NCBI RefSeq assembly: GCF_019331715.1 | Contig: NZ_JAHBBG010000016.1 | Coordinates: 1-48,280, forward strand | Source: Bifidobacterium simiiventris | Lineage (GTDB): Bacteria; Actinomycetota; Actinomycetes; Actinomycetales; Bifidobacteriaceae | Length of the DNA: 48,280 nucleotides | Direction: 5' to 3' | Shown here: positions 1 through 9,512 of the stretch, one piece after another | Numbering within the stretch: the first letter of the stretch is position 1 | How the letters are laid out: each line of letters starts with the position of its first letter | Notes under the pieces: generated by a model | Seen by the model: only the letters and a program-made list of their open reading frames with translations | Databases searched by the model: none | What the model was told of the DNA's origin: nothing | Translations under genes and position numbers: made by a program

Positions 1-2
1 AA

Positions 3-98
3 CGACGGGCGAGGGGCTTCCGCAACATGGACTACTTCGCCACCATGATCTACCTGACCTGCGGCAAACTCGACCTCAAAGCCGTCACCACCACCTGA
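3..98 (+). CDS. 3' end of an ISL3-like transposase (cut by window edge)
   Basis: Only the last 31 codons are present, ending in TGA at 96-98. The peptide contains RRARGFRNMDYFATMIY, which resembles the conserved C-terminal ARGFRN(F/M)DNF block of ISL3-family DDE transposases. The catalytic residues lie outside the window, so it cannot be judged whether the element is intact. It is followed within 30 bp by a sequence that looks like an ISL3 terminal inverted repeat, which supports the assignment. Confidence 0.6.
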   Translation, partial: RRARGFRNMDYFATMIYLTCGKLDLKAVTTT

Positions 99-102
99 CC
101 AT

Positions 103-127
103 CACCCACCACAAACAGCGAATAGCC
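103..127. repeat. Putative right terminal inverted repeat of the ISL3-like element
   Basis: Read on the minus strand the segment begins GGCTATTCGCTGTTTGT, matching the GGCTCTTC-type ends of ISL3-family elements. It lies just after the transposase stop, as expected. The left end is outside the window, so neither the pairing nor the usual 8-bp target duplication can be checked. Confidence 0.45.
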
Positions 128-228
128 CTTCTTCCGACCCACAATCTGATTCAGCGGACACGACTGCGCAGCGCCCGGTCGAAGACCGTTTCGGATTCGC
201 CAGGTTCTGCGCGCGATGCCGCACGCGG

Positions 229-2349
229 ATGGAACCGTTCATGCAGTCCCGATTCGGCACCATATTGAACACAGCCTTCGATATCGCACGAAACCTGTGG
301 AACAGACGTATCCGCTTTTCATACGCGTTCTACGCGGTCGTCTTCACGATCGTCACGGTTTCGGCCACCTTGCTGCTGCAGTGGAGCGTCTATGCGGAAC
401 CGACGTATGCCGATCCCAACGCGGTCGACACGTCGACGAAGGCGTGGAATAGCATTGCCGGGCAGCTCACGAAATTCGTGGTGCAGGTCTGGCTATTCCA
501 GCAACGCAATGCCTTGCTCAATTTTTTGGTACTCGGCCTGATCTATTTGGTTCTGGTGTTCCTGCTCAACCGGTTCTGGATCGCGACGGCCGTATTCTCG
601 TCCGTCATGCTGGTGTTCGCGGTAGCCAACCATATCAAGGTCGCGTTGCGCAGCGAGCCGATCATCCCCTCCGACCTGAGTTTCCTGTCCGGCGGCAATA
701 CCGGCGAGATCTGGTCGTTCATTCCGCAGGATGATCTTGCCTTGGTGCATCGTTCGATCAAAGGGCTTGTGCTGCTTGTGGTGATCTGTGTAGCGTTACA
801 AATCCTCGATCGCCGCACCTGTGTAATCCCGTTCCGCTGGAAGCATCCGTTCCGCAATCCGAAGGTCATCGCCGGCAACTGCACGCGGCTTGTCACCGTG
901 ATCGTGAGCGCCGCGACCCTGTTCTCGTTCACGTGGAATCTCGGCATCCCCGGCTCGTGGTCATACGAGTGGGCGACGAGCATGGGAGACGCCGCGCAGT
1001 TATGGGATTCGCTTGGCGATGCCCGTGCCAACGGCCCGGCGATGAACTTTCTGCGTCTGGCGCACGCGAAGACGATGGACAAGCCGGACGGCTACAACAA
1101 GGCCGCGATGCAGGAACTGGCTCAGCGGTATTCGACCGCGGCAAAGCAAACCAACACCGAACGCACGAACAATTTCACCGACAGCACGGTGATCATGATC
1201 CTGTCCGAGTCGTTCTCCGACCCGACGCGCGTGCCCGGCATCACGTTCACCGAGGATCCGATGCCGAACATCCGCGCGCTGAAAACCACGACAACCTCCG
1301 GCCTGATGCTCTCGCCCGGATACGGCGGCGGTACCGCGAACATCGAATACCAGGCTCTGACCGGATTGAGTATGGGCCTGTTCGACGATTCCATGCAGTC
1401 GCCGTACCAGGAGCTCGTGCCGCACCAGAAGAACCCGTACACGTTCAACCAGATCTGGAACGCAAAATACGGCGAGGAAGGATCGATCGCGTTCCACCCG
1501 TACGTGAAGAACATGTACCTGCGCGATTCGGACTACAAGAAATTCGGATTCAGCCACTTCTACACGCTCGACAGCAACCCGCCCATCGCGCATCAGGACC
1601 GCATCGACAACGCGCCGGTCACCAGCGACGCGGCGGCGTATCAGAGTGTGGTGGACGCCTTGAACGCCAACGGGGCGAAACATCAGTTCGTGCAACTCGT
1701 CACTATGCAGAATCACATGCCCTACAACGACTGGTACGCGGACAACCAGTTCAAGGAAGCCGACGCCTCTGCGATCTCCGGCGACGAGAAGACCTCCGTG
1801 GACACCTATGCGAAGGGCGTCAGCCTCACCGATCAGGCCACGGCGGATTTCCTCTCCCAACTCGACCAGATGTCCAAGCCCGTCACGGTGATCTTCTACG
1901 GCGACCATCTGCCGGGCATCTACCAGACCGCCGCCAGCGACGAGAACAATACGCTGGCGCTGCACGAGACCGATTACTTCATCTGGTCGAACCAGGCGTC
2001 GGCCGGCAACACGAAGATCGACGCGGGAACATCAAGCTACGCCTCGTCCAATTTCTTCATGACGATGGCGTCCGAACATATGGATGCCAAGATCTCCGCG
2101 TATCTCGAGATGCTACGTCAGGTCCATGAGGAGATTCCCGCTCTGGGACGGCTGGTGCTTGGCACACATGGATTCGGAGACGACTCCTCCACCATCTATC
2201 TGGACTCCGAAGGCAATCCCGTGCGGTACAAGGATCTTTCCAGCAAGGCCAGGAGACTCATCACGGATTACGAACTGGTCCAATACGATATGACCGCCGG
2301 TAAGGGATATCTTGACGATACCGATTTCTTCACGGTCGCGTCGAAGTGA
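229..2349 (+). CDS. LTA-synthase-family phosphoglycerol transferase (sulfatase fold)
   Basis: The 706-residue protein has about five N-terminal membrane segments (roughly 32-54, 93-113, 116-136, 176-193, 221-234) and an extracellular alkaline-phosphatase/sulfatase domain. Family motifs are visible: the metal-binding Glu in LSESFSDP (E327), the GGGTANIEYQALTG block with the expected catalytic Thr (T369), and YGDHLPG (D559, H560). By family, it would move glycerol phosphate from phosphatidylglycerol onto an extracellular polymer. It stands beside glycosyltransferases and an ABC polysaccharide exporter, so a role in decorating a wall polysaccharide or teichoic-acid-like polymer is reasonable; the acceptor cannot be inferred. 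The start could also be the ATG at 241, which removes four residues; neither start has a strong ribosome binding site. No other gene lies between the IS end and this start. Confidence 0.85.
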   Translation: MEPFMQSRFGTILNTAFDIARNLWNRRIRFSYAFYAVVFTIVTVSATLLLQWSVYAEPTYADPNAVDTSTKAWNSIAGQLTKFVVQVWLFQQRNALLNFLVLGLIYLVLVFLLNRFWIATAVFSSVMLVFAVANHIKVALRSEPIIPSDLSFLSGGNTGEIWSFIPQDDLALVHRSIKGLVLLVVICVALQILDRRTCVIPFRWKHPFRNPKVIAGNCTRLVTVIVSAATLFSFTWNLGIPGSWSYEWATSMGDAAQLWDSLGDARANGPAMNFLRLAHAKTMDKPDGYNKAAMQELAQRYSTAAKQTNTERTNNFTDSTVIMILSESFSDPTRVPGITFTEDPMPNIRALKTTTTSGLMLSPGYGGGTANIEYQALTGLSMGLFDDSMQSPYQELVPHQKNPYTFNQIWNAKYGEEGSIAFHPYVKNMYLRDSDYKKFGFSHFYTLDSNPPIAHQDRIDNAPVTSDAAAYQSVVDALNANGAKHQFVQLVTMQNHMPYNDWYADNQFKEADASAISGDEKTSVDTYAKGVSLTDQATADFLSQLDQMSKPVTVIFYGDHLPGIYQTAASDENNTLALHETDYFIWSNQASAGNTKIDAGTSSYASSNFFMTMASEHMDAKISAYLEMLRQVHEEIPALGRLVLGTHGFGDDSSTIYLDSEGNPVRYKDLSSKARRLITDYELVQYDMTAGKGYLDDTDFFTVASK

Positions 2350-2418
2350 CATCCTGCGAGTCTGTGACATACTGGAACAGTCGATAACCGTACAACGCGA
2401 CCTAGGAAGTCCTCGTCC

Positions 2419-3447
2419 ATGACCGCCAACAGCCTTGTCTCGATCATCGTTCCGGTGTACAACTCGGAACGATATCTGCGCCATTGCGTCGACTCGGTCC
2501 TTGCGCAGAGCCATCGCACCCTCGAGGTGATTCTCGTGGATGACGGTGCGACAGACTCATCGCCGGCAATCTGCGACGAATACGCGGCAGCCGATCCACG
2601 AGTGACGGTCATTCACCAGCCCAACGGCGGCATCGCCAAAGCCCAAAACACAGGACTGGACGCCGCTTCCGGTGACTACATCGCGTTCGTGGACAACGAC
2701 GATATCCTCGACAGGCGGAACATCGAGCTGCTGCTGCACGCGCTCGAATCGACCGGCGCCGATATGAGCAAGGCGCGTTGGCGCCAGTTCGGCGTATCGC
2801 AGTTGGAGACCGTGGCTCGGGAGGCCGCGATCGGTGCGGACGAACCAAAGAGGATCACCGTGTTCCGCAATCCGCTTCTCGCCTATCAGACGGTGTTCTG
2901 CAAAACCCTGCGCATGCTGGGCGACGTGTTCGGGCGCAATACCGAAGCGCGGTATTTCAACGAGGCGAACTGGTGCCGGCTGTATCGGCGAAAGCTGTGG
3001 GATGGCCTGCGGTTCCCCGAAGGCATGTATGCGCAGGATGTGATGGTTTCCGGAGAACTGTACTCGCGCATGAACAAAGTGGCCGATATCGACGTGAATC
3101 TCTACAACTGGTTGCAATCGGCAGGATCGGTGACGCACAAAGAGGCCGGAGCAGCGTTCTTCCATGACAACGTGCAGGCCGGCATCGCAAACTTCCGGTA
3201 TGCTCTGGACCGCGGCATCACGCCTGCTCGCAGCTATTACATCATGATTGAGCAGCATCACGAGGCAGCCCATGCCCCGGATGCAATGCAACCTGACAAT
3301 CAGCGAATATGCCATACGGATATGCAAACCATACGGGGACTGATCTCAACGCTAGCACCATGGCAACGATGCATTTGCTTCTCGTTGTACCGCATTAGGC
3401 TCATAGAAAAGCATATCTACGATCGCAGGATTAAAAATATCATTTGA
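2419..3447 (+). CDS. GT2-family glycosyltransferase
   Basis: 342 residues. The N-terminal half is a classic GT-A fold: SIIVPVYNSERYL at the start, VDDGATDSS for nucleotide binding, and the DXD-type metal site in FVDNDD around residue 90. This resembles the family of bacterial enzymes that add sugars to capsule, exopolysaccharide or teichoic acid. There is no membrane segment, so it should act on lipid-linked acceptors at the inner face of the membrane. An AGGAAG sequence about 10 bases upstream supports the ATG at 2419. It lies 69 bp after the LTA-synthase-like gene on the same strand and is probably cotranscribed. Donor and acceptor cannot be read from sequence. Confidence 0.85.
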   Translation: MTANSLVSIIVPVYNSERYLRHCVDSVLAQSHRTLEVILVDDGATDSSPAICDEYAAADPRVTVIHQPNGGIAKAQNTGLDAASGDYIAFVDNDDILDRRNIELLLHALESTGADMSKARWRQFGVSQLETVAREAAIGADEPKRITVFRNPLLAYQTVFCKTLRMLGDVFGRNTEARYFNEANWCRLYRRKLWDGLRFPEGMYAQDVMVSGELYSRMNKVADIDVNLYNWLQSAGSVTHKEAGAAFFHDNVQAGIANFRYALDRGITPARSYYIMIEQHHEAAHAPDAMQPDNQRICHTDMQTIRGLISTLAPWQRCICFSLYRIRLIEKHIYDRRIKNII

Positions 3448-3460
3448 TGCGCTGTAAGCC

Positions 3461-3515
3461 CTGATGTAATGGGAAGGTCGAAAGCAGTGCCTCTTCGGCT
3501 TCCCCATTACATCAG
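3461..3515. terminator. Bidirectional hairpin between convergent genes
   Basis: Arms 3461-3482 and 3494-3515 (CTGATGTAATGGGAAG and its complement) pair over about 20 bp with one bulged base. The hairpin lies exactly between two convergent glycosyltransferase genes. There is no long T run, so it would work as a shared stem-type terminator. Confidence 0.7.
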
Positions 3516-3525
3516 AACATCATCG

Positions 3526-6500
3526 TCATCCCCTACGGATGCCCATATCCCCACCTATTCGCGTCAAGTTGGGATTATAATACGGGTCGTTATTGATGAT
3601 CGTCGCATACTTCTTGCGCATTCGGTCAGATTCATGCTCGAGGCGTTCCAGTTTCTGCTGACTTTTCGTATCATAGCCACGCGTAACTGACTCAAAGTGG
3701 AACAGTTCGGCCTGATGCGCCATCACATTGTCTTTGCCGAGCTGATCATGCACACGAATGCATAGGTCAACATCGTTGTATGCCACATCAAACGATTCGT
3801 CGAAACCGTTCACCGCCCAGAAATCGCCGGTCTTAATCATGCAGCAGGCTGCGGTGACCGCGTAATAGTTCGCGTTCTCCATAAGACGTCCATAGCGACC
3901 GATCCAGTTGCGCGGCGTACCGACAAGCACGTGGCCGGCCACGCCGCCAAGGCCAAGCACCACTCCGGCATGCTGAATGCGGTTGTTTGGGTAGCTCAGC
4001 TTCGCTCCGACCATACCGACACGATCAAACTGGCACAGACTCACCATCGTCCCCATCCAATCAGGCGCGATCACCTTCGTGTCGTCGTTGAGGAACAACA
4101 GGTAATTGCCTCGCGCGCTCTTGGCGGCTATGTTGTTGATGCGCGAGAAGTTAAACGGGATATCGATGCTTTCGACGCGAATCGGATGCTCATCGCCGGC
4201 CCGGCGTTCGAGCTGCTCGTACAGGTCGAACATCTTCGGGTTGGTGCTGCCGTTGTCCGCGATGATGATTTCGTAGTTCGGATACGTGGTTTTGTCGAGA
4301 ATGGATGTGATGCAGCGTTCAATGTTGTCGTAGCCATTCTTGGTGGGGATGATCACGGACACGAGCGCCGGGTCGGCTATGTCATAGTCGACGTCGTAGA
4401 TACCGTTGAGCTCGGACATGACGACCTTGCCGGCAATGCCGCGGCGTTCCAGCGCCGATTCGAGCGCCTTGCGGCCCGCGACGAATGCGTAGTTCTTGGA
4501 ATGCGGGTCGGATGCGGTGGACGTAGCCAGCATGCGCCAGTGATAGAGCACTTTGGCGATGTGCCGGATGCGTGTCTTGTCGGTTTTCTCGGTGAAGCGC
4601 AGCACGAGATCGTAGTCCTGTGCTCCCTCGTAGCCGGATCGGAATCCGCCGAGCTCCTCGACGATGGAACGCCGATATACTCCTAGATGGCTGATGTAGT
4701 TGGTGCTCATCAGCAGGTCAGGCGACCAGTCCGGCTTGTACGTCGGGTCGCTGCGGTGACCATGCGCGTCGATCTTGTCCTCGTCGGAGTAGATAAGGTC
4801 CACGTCGGGATGCTCGTTGACGCATTTGGCGACCTCGTACAGTGCAAACGGCGGCAGTTCATCGTCGTTGTCCATGAGCACCACGTAGTCACCGGTTGCG
4901 ATTTCCAGTGCCGAATTGGTTGCGCGCGAAATATGGCCGTTCTTCTCACGGAATGTGACCTTGATGCGCGGGTCGGACGTGGCGATTTGCTCGAGCATCG
5001 GGCGCACACGCGGGTCAGTAGAGCAGTCATCAGCCAGGCACAACTCCCAGTTCGTGTAATACTGCTGTTGCACGGATTCGACGCAACGCTTGAGCCACTG
5101 CGGTTCGACGTTGTACACGGGCACGACGATGGACAGCAGCGGCCTGTGCACGAAGCCGGCGATGTCGGCGCGCACCGCGGCCTCGTCGTAGCGTTCGGTC
5201 GCTGCGATGTGGTCAAGGTAGACCTTGCGTTCCTGCTGCGGGCGGATGTAGCGATCGCGCACGAACCGCAGGATGGCCTTGCGATCTCGAGCCGCGCGAA
5301 ATGCGGCGCGGGCCAGCTTGTAGATCGGCGAGCGCTTTTTGGCCTGGGCCACTTTCACACTGTCGTCGAGCAGGATCGTCTTGCTATCTGCGGAAGCATC
5401 CAGCACGAGTTCCGCCTTGTCTCCCGGCTTGACGGTACATGTGAGATCGAAGCCGACCTGCGTTTTCTCGGGGATCATGAGCATGTGGCTGACGTCGAAG
5501 CGCACCGAGCGGGTGATGTCCGCGTCGATGTCCTTATCGTTGACCCGCACGGCGACGTCGACCTCGTCGTTGCTGTTGAGGTCGGCGGCCCAGCCGCGCA
5601 CGGTCAGTGTGTCTTCGCCGTCGCCATGCTCGCAGGTGAATTCATCAATCGAATACGTGACACCATATGCGGGGGCGGCGTTGCCGTCGTGTTTGCTTGG
5701 CGGATAGTATGCGGCCGCGAACGGATCGACAAGATGCTTGTGCACGGAGCAGTAGTCGCGGATGTCGTGCTGTGCGATATCGAGCGGCTGCTTGCGCGAG
5801 TCGCGGAACAGCGCGTACGGGTCGAACAGTGCGGTACGGCCGTTGGCGGCGTGCAGTCGTACGCAATAGTCGATGCCGCGCAGTCCGTCCGCCAGAGATC
5901 GGTCGAATCCGCCGAGACTGAGGAAGTCGGCGGCGCGCGTGGCGAGACAGTCTTCGGTGGCGGAGAAGATGTCGCGCGGCAGCACGGTGCGGAAGTAGTA
6001 GCCGATGCCGGTGTCGAGGTCGCCGCGGGCCTCGAATGGGTCGCTAGAGCGCAGTGCGCGCAGCGTGACGCCCACGTTGACGATACGCTGCTGCGGCGTG
6101 ACGACTTTGCCGGTCACGACGCCGATGGTCGGATCGGCGAAAAAGTTGAGCATTTCCTTCAGCCATCTGCCGTTGTCCGGCTGAATGCCATTGAGGAACA
6201 CGACATATTCGGTGTTGCTCTGCTTGATGTATTCCGTCACGTCGGTGGTGACCGCGTTGATGAAGTCGCACTGCGGATAGTCGGTGATGCGCTTGATGCG
6301 CTCGGCTCCGTCGGCCGAGTATCCGGCCATGATGATGCCGACGCGAGGCGTGTCGGCATGCGAGAAGTCGCTTTTGTACGTGCCGAGATTGTCAAGCATG
6401 GTCACCGTGGCAGTGATGCCGCGACGCTCGTATGCGGCTTCGATTGCGCGGCGACCGGCCTCGTACGCGTACATTTTGCTGCGGGGATTACCTGCGACCG

Positions 6501-7671
6501 ACGTGGCGATGGTGCGCCAGTGGTAGAGCATTTGCGGGATGTGCACGACGCGCTTGGCCTGCTCAGTGGCTCGTAGTACGAAATCGTAGTCTTGGCTACC
6601 GTTGAATTCGGAGCGTAGTGGGCCGACCTTGTTCAGCAGGTCATGGGAGACCACGGTGAAATGGGTGATGTAGTTGTGGCCGAGCAGCAGGTGCGGTGAC
6701 CAATCGGGCTTGAAAAACGGGTCGAAGCGCTGACCTTCTTCGGAGATCTTGTCTTCGTCGGTGTAGAAGAAATCAGTGTCCGGATGATGGTTAAGTTCCT
6801 TGACGATCTCGTGCAGAGCTTGCGGGGCGAGTTCGTCGTCGTTGTCCATGAAGCCGACAAGGTCGCCGGTCGCCAATGCGATAGCCGAATTGGTCGCTTC
6901 GGAGATTCGGCCGTTTTCGGTGCGGAACGTGACCTTGATGCGCTTGTCGGCAGCGGCCAGCTCTTCGAGCACCGGACGCACGTGCGCGGCGCTGGAATGG
7001 TCGTCGGCGATGCACAGTTCCCAGTTCGAGTACCACTGCTGCTGCACGGATTCAACGAACCGTCGCAGCCAGCGTTCTTCGACGTTGTACACGGGCACAA
7101 CGATGGACACGAGCGGCTTGATGGTGAAGTCGCGCTGTTCGGCGGAGGCCTGCGCCGCGGTGCCGCGTTCGTTGTCCTTAATCCACTGACTGTAATAGTC
7201 GACGGGAGGATGGATGCGGTCGTTGATTTTCTGCGCGGCCTTGCGCCAGCCTTCGGCCGTGAGCAGCTGCGCGGCGATGCGGATGAGTCGACGCTCGACG
7301 TCCTCCTTCTTCTGACGCTCGAAGGAGTCGTTGATGGCCGTCAGGTCGAGCGTCTGCGTGACGTCGCCTGCGGATTCACGGAAGACGATGTCAAACGCTG
7401 TATCCGTTTTCGGCACGTGCAGTTCGAAGCCGATGTCGTTCTCATCGTCGAAGTCGAACTGTCGAGCCACGTCCTGCCTCGGCAGCGACGTGATCGTGCC
7501 GTTCGTGCCTTTGGGCAGCACGATTTCAAGCGCCCGTTTGCGCACCAGATCCAGGGACCAACCGCGCAGCACCCATTCCTCGATGCGCATGCCATCTGCG
7601 GCCGTGCGAAAATCCGTGGTGCAGCTTTCCACTTCGGCGCGGTAGCTGTAGTTGTCCAGAATGACGTACAT
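3526..7671 (-). CDS. Giant four-domain GT2 glycosyltransferase (duplicated architecture)
   Basis: 1381 residues built as two copies of the same unit. Each copy has a beta-rich segment with a GW motif (RGWSLD near 36; RGWAADL near 692), a GT-A domain (about 187-430 and 844-1095) and a second GT-like domain (about 440-650 and 1101-1375). Both first GT domains keep SIVVPVYNVE and the metal site MDNDDE (275-280 and 933-938). The last domain is intact, with VSVIIPTKNG, FLNDDTK (1193-1199) and NDVDLCIRVHD. The equivalent domain in the first copy reads FLNGIQP (492-498) and lacks the acidic pair, so it is probably inactive. Such multi-GT proteins are typical of rhamnan and other cell-wall polysaccharide clusters, and this one follows an ABC exporter and another GT in one transcription unit. 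An AGGAG overlaps the stop of the preceding gene 9 bp away, suggesting coupling. Three active transferase sites are predicted; the sugars are unknown. Confidence 0.85.
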   Translation of the reverse strand: MYVILDNYSYRAEVESCTTDFRTAADGMRIEEWVLRGWSLDLVRKRALEIVLPKGTNGTITSLPRQDVARQFDFDDENDIGFELHVPKTDTAFDIVFRESAGDVTQTLDLTAINDSFERQKKEDVERRLIRIAAQLLTAEGWRKAAQKINDRIHPPVDYYSQWIKDNERGTAAQASAEQRDFTIKPLVSIVVPVYNVEERWLRRFVESVQQQWYSNWELCIADDHSSAAHVRPVLEELAAADKRIKVTFRTENGRISEATNSAIALATGDLVGFMDNDDELAPQALHEIVKELNHHPDTDFFYTDEDKISEEGQRFDPFFKPDWSPHLLLGHNYITHFTVVSHDLLNKVGPLRSEFNGSQDYDFVLRATEQAKRVVHIPQMLYHWRTIATSVAGNPRSKMYAYEAGRRAIEAAYERRGITATVTMLDNLGTYKSDFSHADTPRVGIIMAGYSADGAERIKRITDYPQCDFINAVTTDVTEYIKQSNTEYVVFLNGIQPDNGRWLKEMLNFFADPTIGVVTGKVVTPQQRIVNVGVTLRALRSSDPFEARGDLDTGIGYYFRTVLPRDIFSATEDCLATRAADFLSLGGFDRSLADGLRGIDYCVRLHAANGRTALFDPYALFRDSRKQPLDIAQHDIRDYCSVHKHLVDPFAAAYYPPSKHDGNAAPAYGVTYSIDEFTCEHGDGEDTLTVRGWAADLNSNDEVDVAVRVNDKDIDADITRSVRFDVSHMLMIPEKTQVGFDLTCTVKPGDKAELVLDASADSKTILLDDSVKVAQAKKRSPIYKLARAAFRAARDRKAILRFVRDRYIRPQQERKVYLDHIAATERYDEAAVRADIAGFVHRPLLSIVVPVYNVEPQWLKRCVESVQQQYYTNWELCLADDCSTDPRVRPMLEQIATSDPRIKVTFREKNGHISRATNSALEIATGDYVVLMDNDDELPPFALYEVAKCVNEHPDVDLIYSDEDKIDAHGHRSDPTYKPDWSPDLLMSTNYISHLGVYRRSIVEELGGFRSGYEGAQDYDLVLRFTEKTDKTRIRHIAKVLYHWRMLATSTASDPHSKNYAFVAGRKALESALERRGIAGKVVMSELNGIYDVDYDIADPALVSVIIPTKNGYDNIERCITSILDKTTYPNYEIIIADNGSTNPKMFDLYEQLERRAGDEHPIRVESIDIPFNFSRINNIAAKSARGNYLLFLNDDTKVIAPDWMGTMVSLCQFDRVGMVGAKLSYPNNRIQHAGVVLGLGGVAGHVLVGTPRNWIGRYGRLMENANYYAVTAACCMIKTGDFWAVNGFDESFDVAYNDVDLCIRVHDQLGKDNVMAHQAELFHFESVTRGYDTKSQQKLERLEHESDRMRKKYATIINNDPYYNPNLTRIGGDMGIRRG

Positions 7672-7679
7672 ACCTACTC

Positions 7680-9488
7680 CTACTTACTCTTCCTGACGCT
7701 GTGAAGCGCGGCGCGCAGCCACTCTCCGAGCTTCCACCATTTCGACTCCTCGATGTCCCGTATATGCCGTTCGGCCAGTTCGGCGTGCCGTTCGGCTTCG
7801 GCCAGCCGGCTTTCAAGCAGCGCACTGTTCTCAGCGCGCTGGGCGTCCCGTTGGCGCATGCGGTCAAGCATGTGGTCAATCACAGGCCCCGACGAGGTCA
7901 TACTCAGCACCGTGGCCCGCACGGTCACCGTGCCAGTGCGTTCCGGCGGCAACGTCAGCAGGATCTGCGGGTCGCCAGAAAGGAATACATACTCGTCGTC
8001 CGCTTCATGGAACGCGTTCGATTCGACCCGGATCTGAGCGCGGTCAACGTCTTCGACCGTAAACCCGCTGACCGTGCAGGGGCGTTCGCCATAGTCGATG
8101 CGAATGTGGCCGGCGATTTCGGGATCGATCTCGAACGAGATCTGCTTGGTGAGCGGCAAGGACTGAACGAGCCCACTCACATGGAACATGCCGTCGTCCG
8201 AGGCAAACACCTGCGCGCGCTGCGCGTAGAAGTCCCGGTCTGGTTTGATGAGGTCGCGGCGTTCGACAGTGAAGTCGGCGTACGTGCGCTGCGCTTGGGT
8301 CAGGTAAGCGATCGTGTCAGAACTCAAAGCGGGGCGTTCGTATGCTTCGGCGTCGATGCGTGCGAACAACCGGTCCATAACCGATGCGATGCCGTACCGT
8401 TTCACGAATTCGGCGCGATGCGCACGCTGCCACAAGCGGGCCCGATCGTAGCCGTCGAGGATGTCGTCGGCCAATGCACCCGTGTCCGTGACACGCACGC
8501 CGGTGGCCTGGTTACGCGCCTCGGTCAGATAGCGCGAATACGGTTTCATACGGCCGGAGAAGTTGTAATGGTTCGCAAGTTCGAGATTGTCGTCGTTCAG
8601 ATAACCCGGACCGCCGAAATGATCGTACACGTACACCGGGATGCCGGCGACCAGACAGTACTGCACGGTTTTGCCGATCGTGACCACACAGTCGTAACGC
8701 GACAGCAGATCGACCGACGTAATGCGTGAGCCACCGTCCACGGCGGCGACCTCGCGCAGATAGTCGACCTGGCAGCCGCGTGCGGCCAATTCGTTCATTG
8801 CGGCGACCACTTCGCCGGGAGCGTGGTTCGACACAACGAGAACACGACGCAGACCGGAATGTCCGCCGTCGCATGTCTCATCGGTATCGACCGGATCGCA
8901 GTCAGCGTATTCCAGTGGAGCGGGATTCGGATACACCATCACGCGCGCATCGTCCGACGGCAGGAACTCGGACTGCGATTCCAACGTCTCCGCCGAATTA
9001 AACACGCTCATCGACGCGACGGACGGCTCCAAGCCGCGCAGATACGGAAACTCCATGTACAGCTCGCGGAACGGCGACATATGCGAGAACACGAAACGGC
9101 ACCGCGAGCGCTCCCCCGGCATGGCCGGCACATCGACTCCGCCGGCAGCAGTATCGCCGATGTCGTCGGCGCTTCGGGCAAGGTCACGGATCACCGACTC
9201 GGGCAACACCTCGTGCTGCACCCAAATCACGTCGAAATCGGCCACGTGCAGCCTATCGGCGGCGGGATCGAACCGTAACGTCACGCGAAAGCCCTCGGAC
9301 TCGACGATCGAACGCATGGGATCGTCGACCTGCCACGCGAACAACGTCACGTCCGCGCCGCGACTGCGGAAGAAGCGCGCCAGCTCAACTGCCTGCACCT
9401 CGCTACCGCCGATGTTCGCCAGCACGCTCTGCGTGATCAGGACGCGGCGCGCGGCGAACAAGGTCCGCTCTCGAGTCAACGATCCCAT
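7680..9488 (-). CDS. GT4-like glycosyltransferase with C-terminal beta domain and coiled coil
   Basis: 602 residues. The N terminus (VLITQSVLANIGGSEVQA, then an AVELARFFRSRGADV helix) is the usual GT-B entry with a Gly-rich acceptor loop. A nucleotide-sugar-domain-like stretch follows (YDCVVTIGKTVQYCLVAGIP, then VYDHFGGPGYL), although the canonical E-x7-E of GT4 enzymes is not obvious. Residues about 420-540 look like a beta-sandwich. The last 60 residues form an Ala/Glu-rich coiled coil (around AENSALLESRLAEAERHAEL) that may tie the protein to its partners. GGGAG six bases upstream supports the ATG at 9488. It sits 24 bp after the exporter ATPase and 8 bp before the giant GT, so it belongs to the same operon. 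Confidence 0.7.
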   Translation of the reverse strand: MGSLTRERTLFAARRVLITQSVLANIGGSEVQAVELARFFRSRGADVTLFAWQVDDPMRSIVESEGFRVTLRFDPAADRLHVADFDVIWVQHEVLPESVIRDLARSADDIGDTAAGGVDVPAMPGERSRCRFVFSHMSPFRELYMEFPYLRGLEPSVASMSVFNSAETLESQSEFLPSDDARVMVYPNPAPLEYADCDPVDTDETCDGGHSGLRRVLVVSNHAPGEVVAAMNELAARGCQVDYLREVAAVDGGSRITSVDLLSRYDCVVTIGKTVQYCLVAGIPVYVYDHFGGPGYLNDDNLELANHYNFSGRMKPYSRYLTEARNQATGVRVTDTGALADDILDGYDRARLWQRAHRAEFVKRYGIASVMDRLFARIDAEAYERPALSSDTIAYLTQAQRTYADFTVERRDLIKPDRDFYAQRAQVFASDDGMFHVSGLVQSLPLTKQISFEIDPEIAGHIRIDYGERPCTVSGFTVEDVDRAQIRVESNAFHEADDEYVFLSGDPQILLTLPPERTGTVTVRATVLSMTSSGPVIDHMLDRMRQRDAQRAENSALLESRLAEAERHAELAERHIRDIEESKWWKLGEWLRAALHSVRKSK

Positions 9489-9512
9489 CGGTATCTCCCG
9501 CCTGTCGTCTGG

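Noticed and set aside
933..2129. 398-codon open frame overlapping the LTA-synthase-like gene on the same strand
   Set aside because: Arg/Gly/His-rich translation typical of a shifted frame in GC-rich DNA; the other frame carries clear family motifs.
4687..6576. 629-codon open frame opposite the giant glycosyltransferase
   Set aside because: Antisense shadow; the minus-strand frame shows GT2 motifs throughout.
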